NCBI GenBank assembly: GCA_902783935.1
Contig: CACZTA010000135.1
Location: 1-5,444 of the forward strand
Reading direction: 5' to 3'
Source: an uncultured Lachnospiraceae bacterium
Lineage (GTDB): Bacteria > Bacillota > Clostridia > Lachnospirales > Lachnospiraceae
DNA length: 5,444 nucleotides
The position numbers and the translations under genes are program-made. Under the pieces are notes generated by a model that worked only from the letters and a program-made list of their open reading frames with translations, was not told the origin of the DNA and did not search any database. This document shows, piece by piece, positions 1-5,444 of the stretch (its first letter is position 1; each line of letters begins with the position of its first letter).

Positions 1-18
1 GGGTGCATATCGAATTTA

Positions 19-47
19 ACTATAACACAGGCTGATCCCGAAAGCAA
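19..47 (-). promoter_or_regulatory. possible leftward promoter at the left edge
   Basis: On the minus strand there is an extended -10 box, TGTTATAGT (TATAGT at 24-19), with a poor -35 candidate TTGCTT at 47-42 and a 17-bp spacer. It would start transcription near position 12 and drive a gene lying beyond the left edge, divergent from the hydrolase gene at 142. The -35 matches consensus only at TTG, so the call rests mainly on the extended -10. A perfect TTGACA at 58-53 on the same strand is too far away (28 bp) to pair with this -10. Confidence 0.3.
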
Positions 48-63
48 TTACATGTCAATCAGG

Positions 64-92
64 GTCAAAAAAGGCTGTAAATGTTGTATGAT
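64..92 (+). promoter_or_regulatory. possible promoter of the MBL-fold hydrolase gene
   Basis: TATGAT at 87-92 is a good sigma-A -10 box placed about 50 bp before the start codon at 142. The -35 position (64-69, GTCAAA) is poor, with three of six matches, so activity may be weak or depend on an activator. The nine bases TTGTATGAT here are identical to the -10 region of the purB promoter on the other strand at the right end of the window. Confidence 0.35.
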
Positions 93-126
93 AGTGTCGG
101 AGTAAAAAAGATAACTGACTCATTAC

Positions 127-133
127 GAGGTGA
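127..133 (+). promoter_or_regulatory. ribosome binding site deciding the MBL-fold gene start
   Basis: GAGGTGA lies 8 nt before the ATG at 142. An in-frame GTG at 130 falls inside this Shine-Dalgarno sequence and so cannot be the start it serves. This favours the 233-residue protein over a 237-residue one. Confidence 0.75.
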
Positions 134-141
134 AATCTTTT

Positions 142-843
142 ATGAAGATCACGTATATTTATCACAGCAGCTTTCTCATCGAGACCGGCAGCGCGTATTT
201 CCTGTTTGACTATGAACTGGGTAATATTCCTGACCTGCTGCCGGACCGCCCTCTTTATGTCCTGGCAAGCCATGCCCACGGCGACCACTTCAATCCGCGT
301 ATTTTCAGGCTGCGCAGAAACCATCCGGATGTCAGGTATATTCTGTCAGATGATATACCGGCTGAAATGATACCTGCTGAACTTCTGTACAAAATCGTTT
401 CTGTCGGACCGGACCGGGAGTACCGGGACAGCATGAAGGACGGCAGGATCCTGACAGTGAAAACACTTCGCTCAAACGACCTCGGAGTGGCATTTGTGCT
501 CGACATGGCCGGCACGCTTGTTTATCACGCGGGAGATCTGAATAACTGGTGGTGGGAAGGTGACGAAGAGGACAGGCTTCTGGAAAAGCAATACCACGAA
601 GAACTGGAAAAAATCCGGGGAATGGAATTTGAAGCGGCGTTTATTCCCCTGGACCCGAGAATCAGAGGATATGAACGAGGTATAGAAGACTTCCTCCGGT
701 ATGCGCACGCAAAATATGTTTTTCCGATGCATTTCGGGCATCAGACGGAGATTGTGGAAAGGATGCTCGCACGCCCGGAAACGGCAGCGCTTCCGTGTCA
801 GCTCATGAAAATCAAAAAACAGGGGGACTGTTTTACCCTGTAA
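142..843 (+). CDS. MBL-fold (metallo-beta-lactamase superfamily) metal-dependent hydrolase
   Basis: This 233-residue soluble protein has no signal peptide or membrane segment and should be cytoplasmic. The family signature HxHxDH is present as His44, His46, Asp48 and His49 in SHAHGDHF. The second metal-site aspartate is Asp132 (HAGD at 129-132), and a C-terminal histidine, His197, lies in FPMHFG at 195-199. An early histidine in YHSSFLIE (His8) and the compact layout recall UlaG-like or Lactamase_B_3-type hydrolases, which usually bind two metal ions and hydrolyse phosphodiester, lactone or ester bonds. The substrate cannot be read from the sequence. A tryptophan-rich acidic stretch (residues 133-144, with Trp136-138) follows the HAGD motif and could line the pocket. 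The start is the ATG behind a good ribosome binding site. The next gene runs the same way 98 bp on and has its own promoter, so the two need not be co-regulated. The fold call is secure, the function unknown. Confidence 0.9.
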   Translation: MKITYIYHSSFLIETGSAYFLFDYELGNIPDLLPDRPLYVLASHAHGDHFNPRIFRLRRNHPDVRYILSDDIPAEMIPAELLYKIVSVGPDREYRDSMKDGRILTVKTLRSNDLGVAFVLDMAGTLVYHAGDLNNWWWEGDEEDRLLEKQYHEELEKIRGMEFEAAFIPLDPRIRGYERGIEDFLRYAHAKYVFPMHFGHQTEIVERMLARPETAALPCQLMKIKKQGDCFTL

Positions 844-854
844 GTCACGCCATT

Positions 855-884
855 TTGACAGCGGTAATCATGCTGTGGCATAAT
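855..884 (+). promoter_or_regulatory. sigma-A promoter with extended -10 for the HAD gene
   Basis: A perfect TTGACA (855-860) is followed after 18 bp by CATAAT (879-884), preceded by TG at 876-877, which makes an extended -10. Transcription would start near 891, leaving a leader of about 50 nt before the ATG at 942. The match is strong enough to expect constitutive expression independent of the upstream hydrolase gene. I see no clear terminator between that gene's stop (843) and this promoter, so read-through from upstream is also possible. Confidence 0.65.
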
Positions 885-941
885 GGTCGTGTTTCTTTAA
901 TAAAAACCAATTGCATAATCTGTGATCAGAAAGGCAACCTC

Positions 942-1769
942 ATGAAACAAAACCGGAATCCTCTGAAGCGCATCCTCGCCATGGCAGGTGTGGTTCTCCT
1001 GCTGGGCATCTATATTGCTGCATTTATCTGTGCCATGATCCGGAATGAAGCGGCTCAGTCCCTTTTCCGGGCTGCACTCGGATGTACAATCCTCGTGCCG
1101 GTCCTCCTCTACCTGATCCTCATGGTTGCGCGGGTCATCCGGCCTCAGAAATCAGGTCTCATCGATGCGGTCGTTTTCGACCTCGGCAAAGTCCTCCTCG
1201 ACTTTCCCTGGGAAACATATACCGGCGAAAACGAACTTTCCCCCGAGGTGAGAGACGTCCTGCTCGAGAAGGTCGTTCCGTCTCCTCTCTGGCACGAATT
1301 TGACGTAAACCTGAGGCCTTACGAAGAAATCGTTGAAGAATTTACCCGTCTGGATCCCAGATATTCCGAGGAAATACGAAATCTGATCCTCACCGAAGAC
1401 CGGATCATCACCCCCTTCTGGTATACCGGGGACCTTGTCCGCGGACTGAAGCGGGCCGGCTACCGGGTATACTATCTGTCGAACTGGACAAAAGAGTGGT
1501 ATGAACATCTGACAGAAAACGGCGTCATGGATTTCCTGAAAAATATGGACGGAGGTGTCTTCTCATTTGACGTCCATATTGCCAAACCGGACGCCGCCAT
1601 CTATCAGATACTGCTTAAAAAATACCAGCTGGATCCGGGGCGCTGCCTCTTTATCGATGATTCGCAGGCCAATGTCGACCAGGCCAGAAAAGAAGGGATG
1701 AGCGCTTTTCTGTTTACCGATTATACCGATATGACAGAAAAACTCTCATCCCTGGGAATCAGATTCTGA
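942..1769 (+). CDS. membrane-anchored HAD-superfamily hydrolase (YihX-like, DxG motif I)
   Basis: This 275-residue protein has two parts. Residues 11-33 and about 41-65 are hydrophobic helices joined by a very short loop, with basic residues before the first (RNPLKR) and after the second (VARVIRPQK). That suggests a hairpin anchor with both ends in the cytoplasm. From about residue 74 a HAD phosphatase domain follows: motif I VVFDLGKVLLDF with nucleophile Asp80, motif II Ser180 in YYLSNW, motif III Lys215 in HIAKPD, and motif IV Asp239-Asp240 in FIDDSQAN. Motif I is DxG, not the usual DxD, as in YihX-type sugar-phosphate phosphatases (FDLGNV), so an inactive enzyme need not be inferred. A helical cap lies between about 90 and 160. 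The ATG at 942 is chosen because AGAAAGG (928-934) precedes it by 7 nt and the promoter at 855-884 lies upstream. The frame is open back to 795, but that would put the start inside the preceding gene. The substrate is unknown. Confidence 0.87.
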   Translation: MKQNRNPLKRILAMAGVVLLLGIYIAAFICAMIRNEAAQSLFRAALGCTILVPVLLYLILMVARVIRPQKSGLIDAVVFDLGKVLLDFPWETYTGENELSPEVRDVLLEKVVPSPLWHEFDVNLRPYEEIVEEFTRLDPRYSEEIRNLILTEDRIITPFWYTGDLVRGLKRAGYRVYYLSNWTKEWYEHLTENGVMDFLKNMDGGVFSFDVHIAKPDAAIYQILLKKYQLDPGRCLFIDDSQANVDQARKEGMSAFLFTDYTDMTEKLSSLGIRF

Positions 1770-1774
1770 ATTCA

Positions 1775-2512
1775 TTAATGGACGACGAAAGAATCCACGA
1801 TCGTATCAAGCAGATCGTCCATCATCGCACTGTTTGCGGCAGTTGTCCAGCAGCAAAACTGATAGTATTCTCCATCGCCCTGCGCGCCGTAGATCCGGTA
1901 GGCAATCCTCTGCTCCGGAAGGCCTGCAGGGTGATATTTTGCAGTAAAACTCAGCTTTCTTCCCGGCAGCTGGCTTTCCTTCAGTGTTATGCTCTCCGGA
2001 TTGGACATCTGGACTTCAGACAGCAGGCTGCTGCCGGTCACGCCTCTCGTCAGGGCGGAAAAATAATCGTCAAAAGACGCGAGGCCCGAGTCTTCCATCG
2101 GTTCATTATTGAACACCAGGAAAACCTGCCGGTCAAAGCTTCCCGCCTGCAGCTGGAATTTGCGGTCCATGCCGCCGGGATCCATCTTTCCGTCCATGTT
2201 CTGCCAGCTCTCGGGAATATAAATCGTATAACGCCCGTCCGCAGACGGAAGCGGTGTCATCCTGACCGTCTTATCTTTCGTTTTTTCAATATCCGCAGCA
2301 ATCGTATCCTCTGCATTAAAGGTTGCATTGGCGGCTTCTGTTGCAGACTGGGCTGCAGCAAGTGCAGAAGCGGCATCCGCTGCTGCGGATTCCGCTCTGG
2401 AAGCTGCCTCCATCACCTCTTCGTCGAGGGTCGGCGACGGGACGGCATTACAGCCCGCCATGAGGACCGCTGCCGCTGCCGCTATCAAATACACCCGGAG
2501 TCTGTTCTTCAT
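1775..2512 (-). CDS. secreted lipoprotein of unknown function, third gene of the purB-purA operon
   Basis: The 245-residue product begins with a classic lipoprotein signal: basic MKNRLR, an Ala/Val/Leu-rich core, and the lipobox LMAGC at 17-21, so Cys21 should be lipidated and the mature protein held on the outer face of the membrane. Residues 22-80 form a low-complexity Ala/Glu/Ser/Thr-rich stretch likely to be a long helix or stalk. From about residue 92 a globular domain starts with YTIYIPESW and ends with a segment typical of a last helix (MMDDLLDTIVDSF). This pattern resembles PsbP/DcrB-like domains, but that is a fold guess from layout only. The start sits 3 nt after the purA stop, and the ribosome binding site (AGGGG, 2523-2519) lies within the last two purA codons, so translation is probably coupled to purA. 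Its end lies 5 bp from the end of the convergent HAD gene. I do not recognise the family and see no evidence for a purine-related function. Confidence 0.88.
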   Translation of the reverse strand: MKNRLRVYLIAAAAAVLMAGCNAVPSPTLDEEVMEAASRAESAAADAASALAAAQSATEAANATFNAEDTIAADIEKTKDKTVRMTPLPSADGRYTIYIPESWQNMDGKMDPGGMDRKFQLQAGSFDRQVFLVFNNEPMEDSGLASFDDYFSALTRGVTGSSLLSEVQMSNPESITLKESQLPGRKLSFTAKYHPAGLPEQRIAYRIYGAQGDGEYYQFCCWTTAANSAMMDDLLDTIVDSFVVH

Positions 2513-2515
2513 GAA

Positions 2516-3811
2516 TTACCCCTGCCCGAATTTACTCTTGCGATAAATGATATCATCTCTGCCCGGCCCGTTTGAAACCATCGTAACCGGGAACCCGATC
2601 TTTTCTTCAATAAATTCAATATATCTTCTGCAGTTTTCCGGAAGATCCTCATAATTCCGGATTCCGGTAATATCCGTCTTCCACCCCGGAAGCGTTTCCC
2701 AGACCGGTTTTGCCCTCATGAGTTTTACCGTCGTCGGAAAATCTTCTGTCACCTGTCCGTCAATTTCATACCCGACACAGACGGGAATCTCATCCAGGTA
2801 CCCGAGGACATCGAGAACGGTCAGTGCGACATCTGTCGCTCCCTGCAGCCGGCAGCCGTATTTTGACGCAACTGCATCATAATAACCGACGCGGCGCGGT
2901 CTTCCGGTCGTTGCACCGTACTCACCGCCGTCTCCGCCTCTTCTTCGCAGTTCTTCCGCATCATCACCGAAAATCTCGGAAACAAATTCCCCGGCGCCCA
3001 CTGCACTTGAATAAGCCTTGGAAACGGCGACAACCCTGCGGATTTCAAACGGCGGAATGCCCGCACCCACTGCACCGTATCCGGCAAGTGTCGAACTGGA
3101 CGTCACCATCGGATAGATACCGTGATCAGGATCCTTCATCGTCCCGAGCTGTCCCTCAAGCAGGATATTTTCCCCTTCCCTTACCGCATTGTACAGGTAA
3201 GCGGAAGTGTCACCCGCATATGGGCTCAGGATTTCCTTATATGAAGCCAGCTCTTCCATGATATCGTCTGTCTTCAGTTCTTCATGATGATACAGGTGCC
3301 GGAGCAGGATATTCTTCTTAAGGATAATCCCTTCCACCTTTTCCCGGAGTGCATCCATGTCTTCCAGCTCACTGACCTGGATACCGATTTTTGCAAATTT
3401 GTCACTGTAAAACGGAGCAATTCCGGATTTCGTCGACCCGAATGATTTCCCCGCAAGGCGTGCCTCTTCCAGCGTATCAAACAGGACATGATAGGACATG
3501 ACAAGCTGGGCACGGTCCGAAATCATGAGCTTCGGCGCCGGAACGCCTCTTGAAGTCACTTCGCCCAGTTCTTTCGCAATCTGGTTCGGGCTTAGCGCCA
3601 CGCCGTTTCCGATAATATTCATCACTTCCGGATGAAAGACACCTGAAGGAAGCGTATGAAGGGCAAACTTACCGTAGCTGTTCTTGATAGTATGCCCGGC
3701 GTTGGCTCCGCCCTGAAAACGCACAACGACAGAAGCTTCTTCAGCCAGCATGTCCGTGATTTTTCCTTTTCCTTCATCTCCCCAGTTCGCACCTACAACC
3801 GCTGTTACCAT
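2516..3811 (-). CDS. purA: adenylosuccinate synthetase
   Basis: PurA ligates IMP and aspartate with GTP hydrolysis to form adenylosuccinate, the committed step to AMP, in the cytoplasm. The 431-residue protein has normal family length. The N-terminal phosphate loop GANWGDEGKGK (7-17) carries the catalytic Asp12, and His40 in GGANAGHT is the partner acid (Asp13 and His41 in E. coli). The IMP-binding TTGRPRR lies at 301-307 and the GTP-side S-x-GP segment at 413-416. Several positions differ from the E. coli enzyme: Lys141 for Arg143, Leu222 for Gln224, Ser129 for Arg131 and Val332 for Lys331. The catalytic pair is intact, so I infer an active enzyme of a divergent clostridial type. The ATG at 3811 is preferred to the in-frame one at 3835 because AGGAGG (3825-3820) lies 8 nt upstream of the former and inside the frame of the latter. 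It is 33 bp downstream of purB and 3 bp upstream of the lipoprotein gene. Confidence 0.96.
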   Translation of the reverse strand: MVTAVVGANWGDEGKGKITDMLAEEASVVVRFQGGANAGHTIKNSYGKFALHTLPSGVFHPEVMNIIGNGVALSPNQIAKELGEVTSRGVPAPKLMISDRAQLVMSYHVLFDTLEEARLAGKSFGSTKSGIAPFYSDKFAKIGIQVSELEDMDALREKVEGIILKKNILLRHLYHHEELKTDDIMEELASYKEILSPYAGDTSAYLYNAVREGENILLEGQLGTMKDPDHGIYPMVTSSSTLAGYGAVGAGIPPFEIRRVVAVSKAYSSAVGAGEFVSEIFGDDAEELRRRGGDGGEYGATTGRPRRVGYYDAVASKYGCRLQGATDVALTVLDVLGYLDEIPVCVGYEIDGQVTEDFPTTVKLMRAKPVWETLPGWKTDITGIRNYEDLPENCRRYIEFIEEKIGFPVTMVSNGPGRDDIIYRKSKFGQG

Positions 3812-3819
3812 GCGTTCTT

Positions 3820-3825
3820 CCTCCT
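3820..3825 (-). promoter_or_regulatory. ribosome binding site deciding the purA start
   Basis: The perfect Shine-Dalgarno AGGAGG (read leftward) lies 8 nt before the ATG at 3811. An in-frame ATG at 3835 would place this sequence within the coding region and add eight mostly charged residues absent from the usual PurA N-terminus, which begins just before the VVGAxWGDEGKGK loop. Confidence 0.85.
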
Positions 3826-3844
3826 TCTCATGCATCGGGTCCTG

Positions 3845-5278
3845 TCACACCCTGATCTCTGATATCCATCCCAGGTCTTTCCTGTTTGCTTCAAGTAGCG
3901 GATTCACGATTTCTCTCAGATACTGCTCTGTCTGATAGGCTGCGCGCCCCGTAAAGCCGGCCGGATCCATAGATGTTTTCAGCGTTTCGAGATCCTGCGG
4001 GAAAAGCCCGTCTTCCGCAATCATCTCCAGCAGATGGTTGTCTTCGCCGTCTTCCTTGACGGCACGGCCTGCTTTCATCGAAAGTTCCCGGATACGCTCA
4101 TGAAGCTCCTGCCGGTCGCCCCCGGCTTTGACCGCATCCATCATAATATTCTCGGTTGCCATAAACGGCAGTTCGGCCATAAGATGCTTAAGAATCACTT
4201 TCGGATAGACGACCAGGCCGCCCGCCACATTGGCAGTGAGGTCCAGAATCCCGTCACAGGCCAGAAATCCTTCGGCAACAGACAGCCGCTTGTTGGCCGA
4301 ATCATCCAGTGTTCTCTCAAACCACTGTACGGAGGACGTAATAGCGGGATTCAGCGCATCCGCCAGCAGATAACGGGACAGGGATGCAATGCGTTCCGAC
4401 CGCATCGGATTTCTTTTATAAGCCATGGCGGAAGAACCGATCTGGTGTTTTTCAAACGGTTCCTCCACTTCCTTCAGGTGCTGGAGAAGACGGATATCGT
4501 TCGAAAATTTTGTTGCACTCGCTGCAATCCCCGCCAGGATATTAATAACCCGCGTATCTACTTTTCTGGAATAAGTCTGGCCGGAAACCGGATAGCATCC
4601 GGAAAATCCCATTTTTTCGGCAATCATCGGATCCAGGCGGTCACATGTCTCCTGGTCTCCCTCAAAAAGCTCAAGAAAAGAGGCCTGCGTCCCTGTCGTC
4701 CCTTTACAGCCGAGAAGCCTGAGAGAACCGCTCACATAGTCCAGATCCTGAAGATCCATCATGAATTCATTGATCCAGAGTGTCGCGCGTTTGCCGACAG
4801 TTGTCGGCTGCGCAGGCTGAAAATGCGTAAATGCGAGCGTCGGGAGGTCCTTCCACCGGTCCGCGAACCCTGCAAGTGCGGCGATGACGTTGACCAGTTT
4901 CCGCCTGATGACTGCCAGGGCATCTCTCATCAGGATAATGTCCGTATTATCACCCACATAGCAGGAAGTCGCACCCAGATGGATGATTCCTTTTGCTTTC
5001 GGGCACTGAAGGCCGTATGCGTAGACATGTGACATGACATCATGCCTGACCTCTTTCTCCCGTCTCACTGCATCATCATAGTTTATATCCTCTGCATGAG
5101 CTTTCAGCTCTTCGATCTGCTCATCCGTAATCGGAAGCCCCAGCTCCTTCTCTGTTTCCGCCAGTGCAATCCAGAGTTTCCGCCAGGTCCGGAACTTTCT
5201 GTCCTGAGAAAAAATCTGCTGCATTTCAACACTTGCATACCGCTCCGACAGCGGACTGATATATCTGTCTGTCCCCAC
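3845..5278 (-). CDS. purB: adenylosuccinate lyase (long, animal-ADSL-like type)
   Basis: PurB removes fumarate from adenylosuccinate to give AMP, and from SAICAR to give AICAR in de novo purine synthesis. It is normally a cytoplasmic homotetramer. The 477-residue protein carries the fumarase/aspartase superfamily signature GSSAMAYKRNPM at 281-292, whose loop holds the catalytic serine (Ser282/283). THFQPAQ at 151-157 includes an active-site histidine (His152), and TSCYVGDNTD at 104-113 lies in another conserved active-site segment. Length and many stretches (KGTTGTQASFL at 192-202, VQWFERTLDDSAN at 317-329, LPFMATENI at 370-378) match the animal ADSL type more than the roughly 430-residue Bacillus type, as far as I recall those sequences. 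The signature has Ala286 where Pro is common. Translation starts at a GTG, supported by GAGAGGAG ending 5 nt before it. This is the first gene of the operon, directly behind the promoter at 5335-5363. Confidence 0.96.
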   Translation of the reverse strand: MGTDRYISPLSERYASVEMQQIFSQDRKFRTWRKLWIALAETEKELGLPITDEQIEELKAHAEDINYDDAVRREKEVRHDVMSHVYAYGLQCPKAKGIIHLGATSCYVGDNTDIILMRDALAVIRRKLVNVIAALAGFADRWKDLPTLAFTHFQPAQPTTVGKRATLWINEFMMDLQDLDYVSGSLRLLGCKGTTGTQASFLELFEGDQETCDRLDPMIAEKMGFSGCYPVSGQTYSRKVDTRVINILAGIAASATKFSNDIRLLQHLKEVEEPFEKHQIGSSAMAYKRNPMRSERIASLSRYLLADALNPAITSSVQWFERTLDDSANKRLSVAEGFLACDGILDLTANVAGGLVVYPKVILKHLMAELPFMATENIMMDAVKAGGDRQELHERIRELSMKAGRAVKEDGEDNHLLEMIAEDGLFPQDLETLKTSMDPAGFTGRAAYQTEQYLREIVNPLLEANRKDLGWISEIRV

Positions 5279-5283
5279 AGAAA

Positions 5284-5292
5284 CTCCTCTCC
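5284..5292 (-). promoter_or_regulatory. ribosome binding site for the GTG start of purB
   Basis: GGAGAGGAG read leftward ends 5 nt before the GTG at 5278. The encoded protein then begins MGTDRYISPLSERYAS, which matches the usual beginning of long-type PurB proteins. This supports the GTG over any internal ATG; the next methionine codon, residue 19, would remove conserved sequence. Confidence 0.7.
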
Positions 5293-5334
5293 CAGTATAA
5301 ACTGCTGCGGTTTTATTCTTAATGTCCGCGTGTA

Positions 5335-5363
5335 ATCATACAATATTCCGGCTCCGTTTTCAA
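5335..5363 (-). promoter_or_regulatory. sigma-A promoter of the purB-purA-lipoprotein operon
   Basis: On the minus strand TTGAAA (5363-5358) and TATGAT (5340-5335) are separated by exactly 17 bp. Transcription would begin near 5328, giving a leader of about 50 nt before the GTG at 5278. That leader is too short for a purine riboswitch aptamer plus expression platform, so any purine control would have to act at the promoter. No convincing PurR box is visible. This is the only strong promoter I find for the three leftward genes. Confidence 0.75.
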
Positions 5364-5365
5364 TC

Positions 5366-5391
5366 TTCAGCGCAGGATTCCTGCTCCTGAA
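5366..5391. repeat. imperfect inverted repeat just upstream of the purB -35 box
   Basis: The arms TTCAG (5366-5370) and CTGAA (5387-5391) flank an inner perfect stem GCAGG (5372-5376) and CCTGC (5380-5384) around a 3-nt ATT centre, with a small asymmetric bulge (C against TC). Ten base pairs could form a hairpin on either strand. Neither strand has a T-run after it, so it does not look like a complete intrinsic terminator. It ends 2 bp from the -35 box and could be an operator, or the remnant of a terminator for the gene upstream. Confidence 0.4.
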
Positions 5392-5400
5392 TGAGCTCAG

Positions 5401-5442
5401 CTACTCTTCCGCTTCCAGGTGATATGCATCCCGGAGCTTTTT
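5401..5442 (-). CDS. possible 3' end of a leftward gene cut by the window edge
   Basis: Reading leftward from the right edge, one frame encodes KKLRDAYHLEAEE and stops with TAG at 5403-5401. The charged, helix-like composition is typical of a real protein C-terminus, and the dyad at 5366-5391 begins 9 bp after the stop. A second frame is also open from the edge to a TGA at 5362-5360 (27 residues, ending QEQESCAED), so the assignment is not unique. Too little is visible to name a product. Confidence 0.3.
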   Translation of the reverse strand, partial: KKLRDAYHLEAEE

Positions 5443-5444
5443 CA

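Noticed and set aside
32..62. Small inverted repeat CTGAT/ATCAG near the left edge
   Set aside because: The stem is only 5 bp with a loop of about 21 nt and no T-run, as expected by chance.
795..941. N-terminal extension of the HAD protein by 49 residues, starting at 795
   Set aside because: It would overlap the end of the hydrolase gene and read through the strong promoter at 855-884. The ATG at 942 has its own ribosome binding site and directly precedes the membrane helices.
1778..2575. A 265-codon open frame on the plus strand opposite the lipoprotein gene
   Set aside because: It is antisense to a gene with a signal peptide, a lipobox and a well-placed ribosome binding site. The translated product is Cys/Arg/His-rich with no domain.
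2516..3811. PurZ-like (2-aminoadenine pathway) identity for the PurA homologue
   Set aside because: The full length of 431 residues, the retained catalytic Asp12, the bacterial purB partner and the absence of phage genes all point to an ordinary, though divergent, PurA.
4034..5032. A 332-codon open frame on the plus strand opposite purB
   Set aside because: It lies wholly antisense to a clear purB with full conserved motifs, and its translation is rich in Arg, His, Cys and Ile with no recognisable domain, as expected for a shadow frame.
5318..5332. Possible PurR box (CGGACATTA on the minus strand, near the expected transcription start)
   Set aside because: It resembles the CGAACATTA-type box but lacks the conserved CGAA core, and there is no second half-site.
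5279..5334. Purine riboswitch in the purB leader
   Set aside because: Only about 50 nt separate the predicted transcription start from the start codon, and no aptamer-like three-way junction is visible.

Overview
The window looks like chromosomal DNA from a low-to-mid GC Gram-positive bacterium, most likely a clostridial one (Lachnospiraceae-like). The grounds are strong AGGAGG-type ribosome binding sites, sigma-A style promoters, a Gram-positive style lipoprotein, and purA/purB proteins of the kind I associate with Clostridia. This placement is inference; no rRNA or other phylogenetic marker is present. I see no tRNA, rRNA, CRISPR array, insertion sequence, phage gene or attachment site.

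Left half, rightward genes. A short intergenic region carries a possible leftward promoter, for a gene beyond the left edge, and a weak rightward -10 box. It is followed by a 233-residue metallo-beta-lactamase-fold hydrolase (142-843). After a 98-bp gap with a near-consensus extended -10 promoter comes a 275-residue HAD-superfamily phosphatase (942-1769). That protein is unusual in having an N-terminal two-helix membrane hairpin.

Right half, leftward operon. A clear sigma-A promoter (TTGAAA, 17 bp, TATGAT) reads leftward into purB (GTG start, 5278-3845), purA (start at 3811, ending at 2516) and a lipoprotein gene (2512-1775). The gaps are 33 bp and 3 bp. PurA joins IMP and aspartate using GTP to make adenylosuccinate, and PurB cleaves that to AMP and fumarate, so the first two genes form the complete AMP branch from IMP. 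PurB also acts earlier in purine synthesis on SAICAR. The third gene appears translationally coupled to purA, but no link to purine metabolism can be read from its sequence.

The operon and the HAD gene meet tail to tail with only 5 bp between stop codons and no visible terminator. The right edge (5279-5444) holds the purB promoter, a 10-bp imperfect dyad just upstream of it, and probably the last codons of another leftward gene.

Most of the window is housekeeping DNA and I see no novel multi-gene system. The points most worth a second look are the substituted ligand-binding residues in PurA, the membrane-tethered HAD phosphatase, and the unknown lipoprotein locked into the purBA operon.
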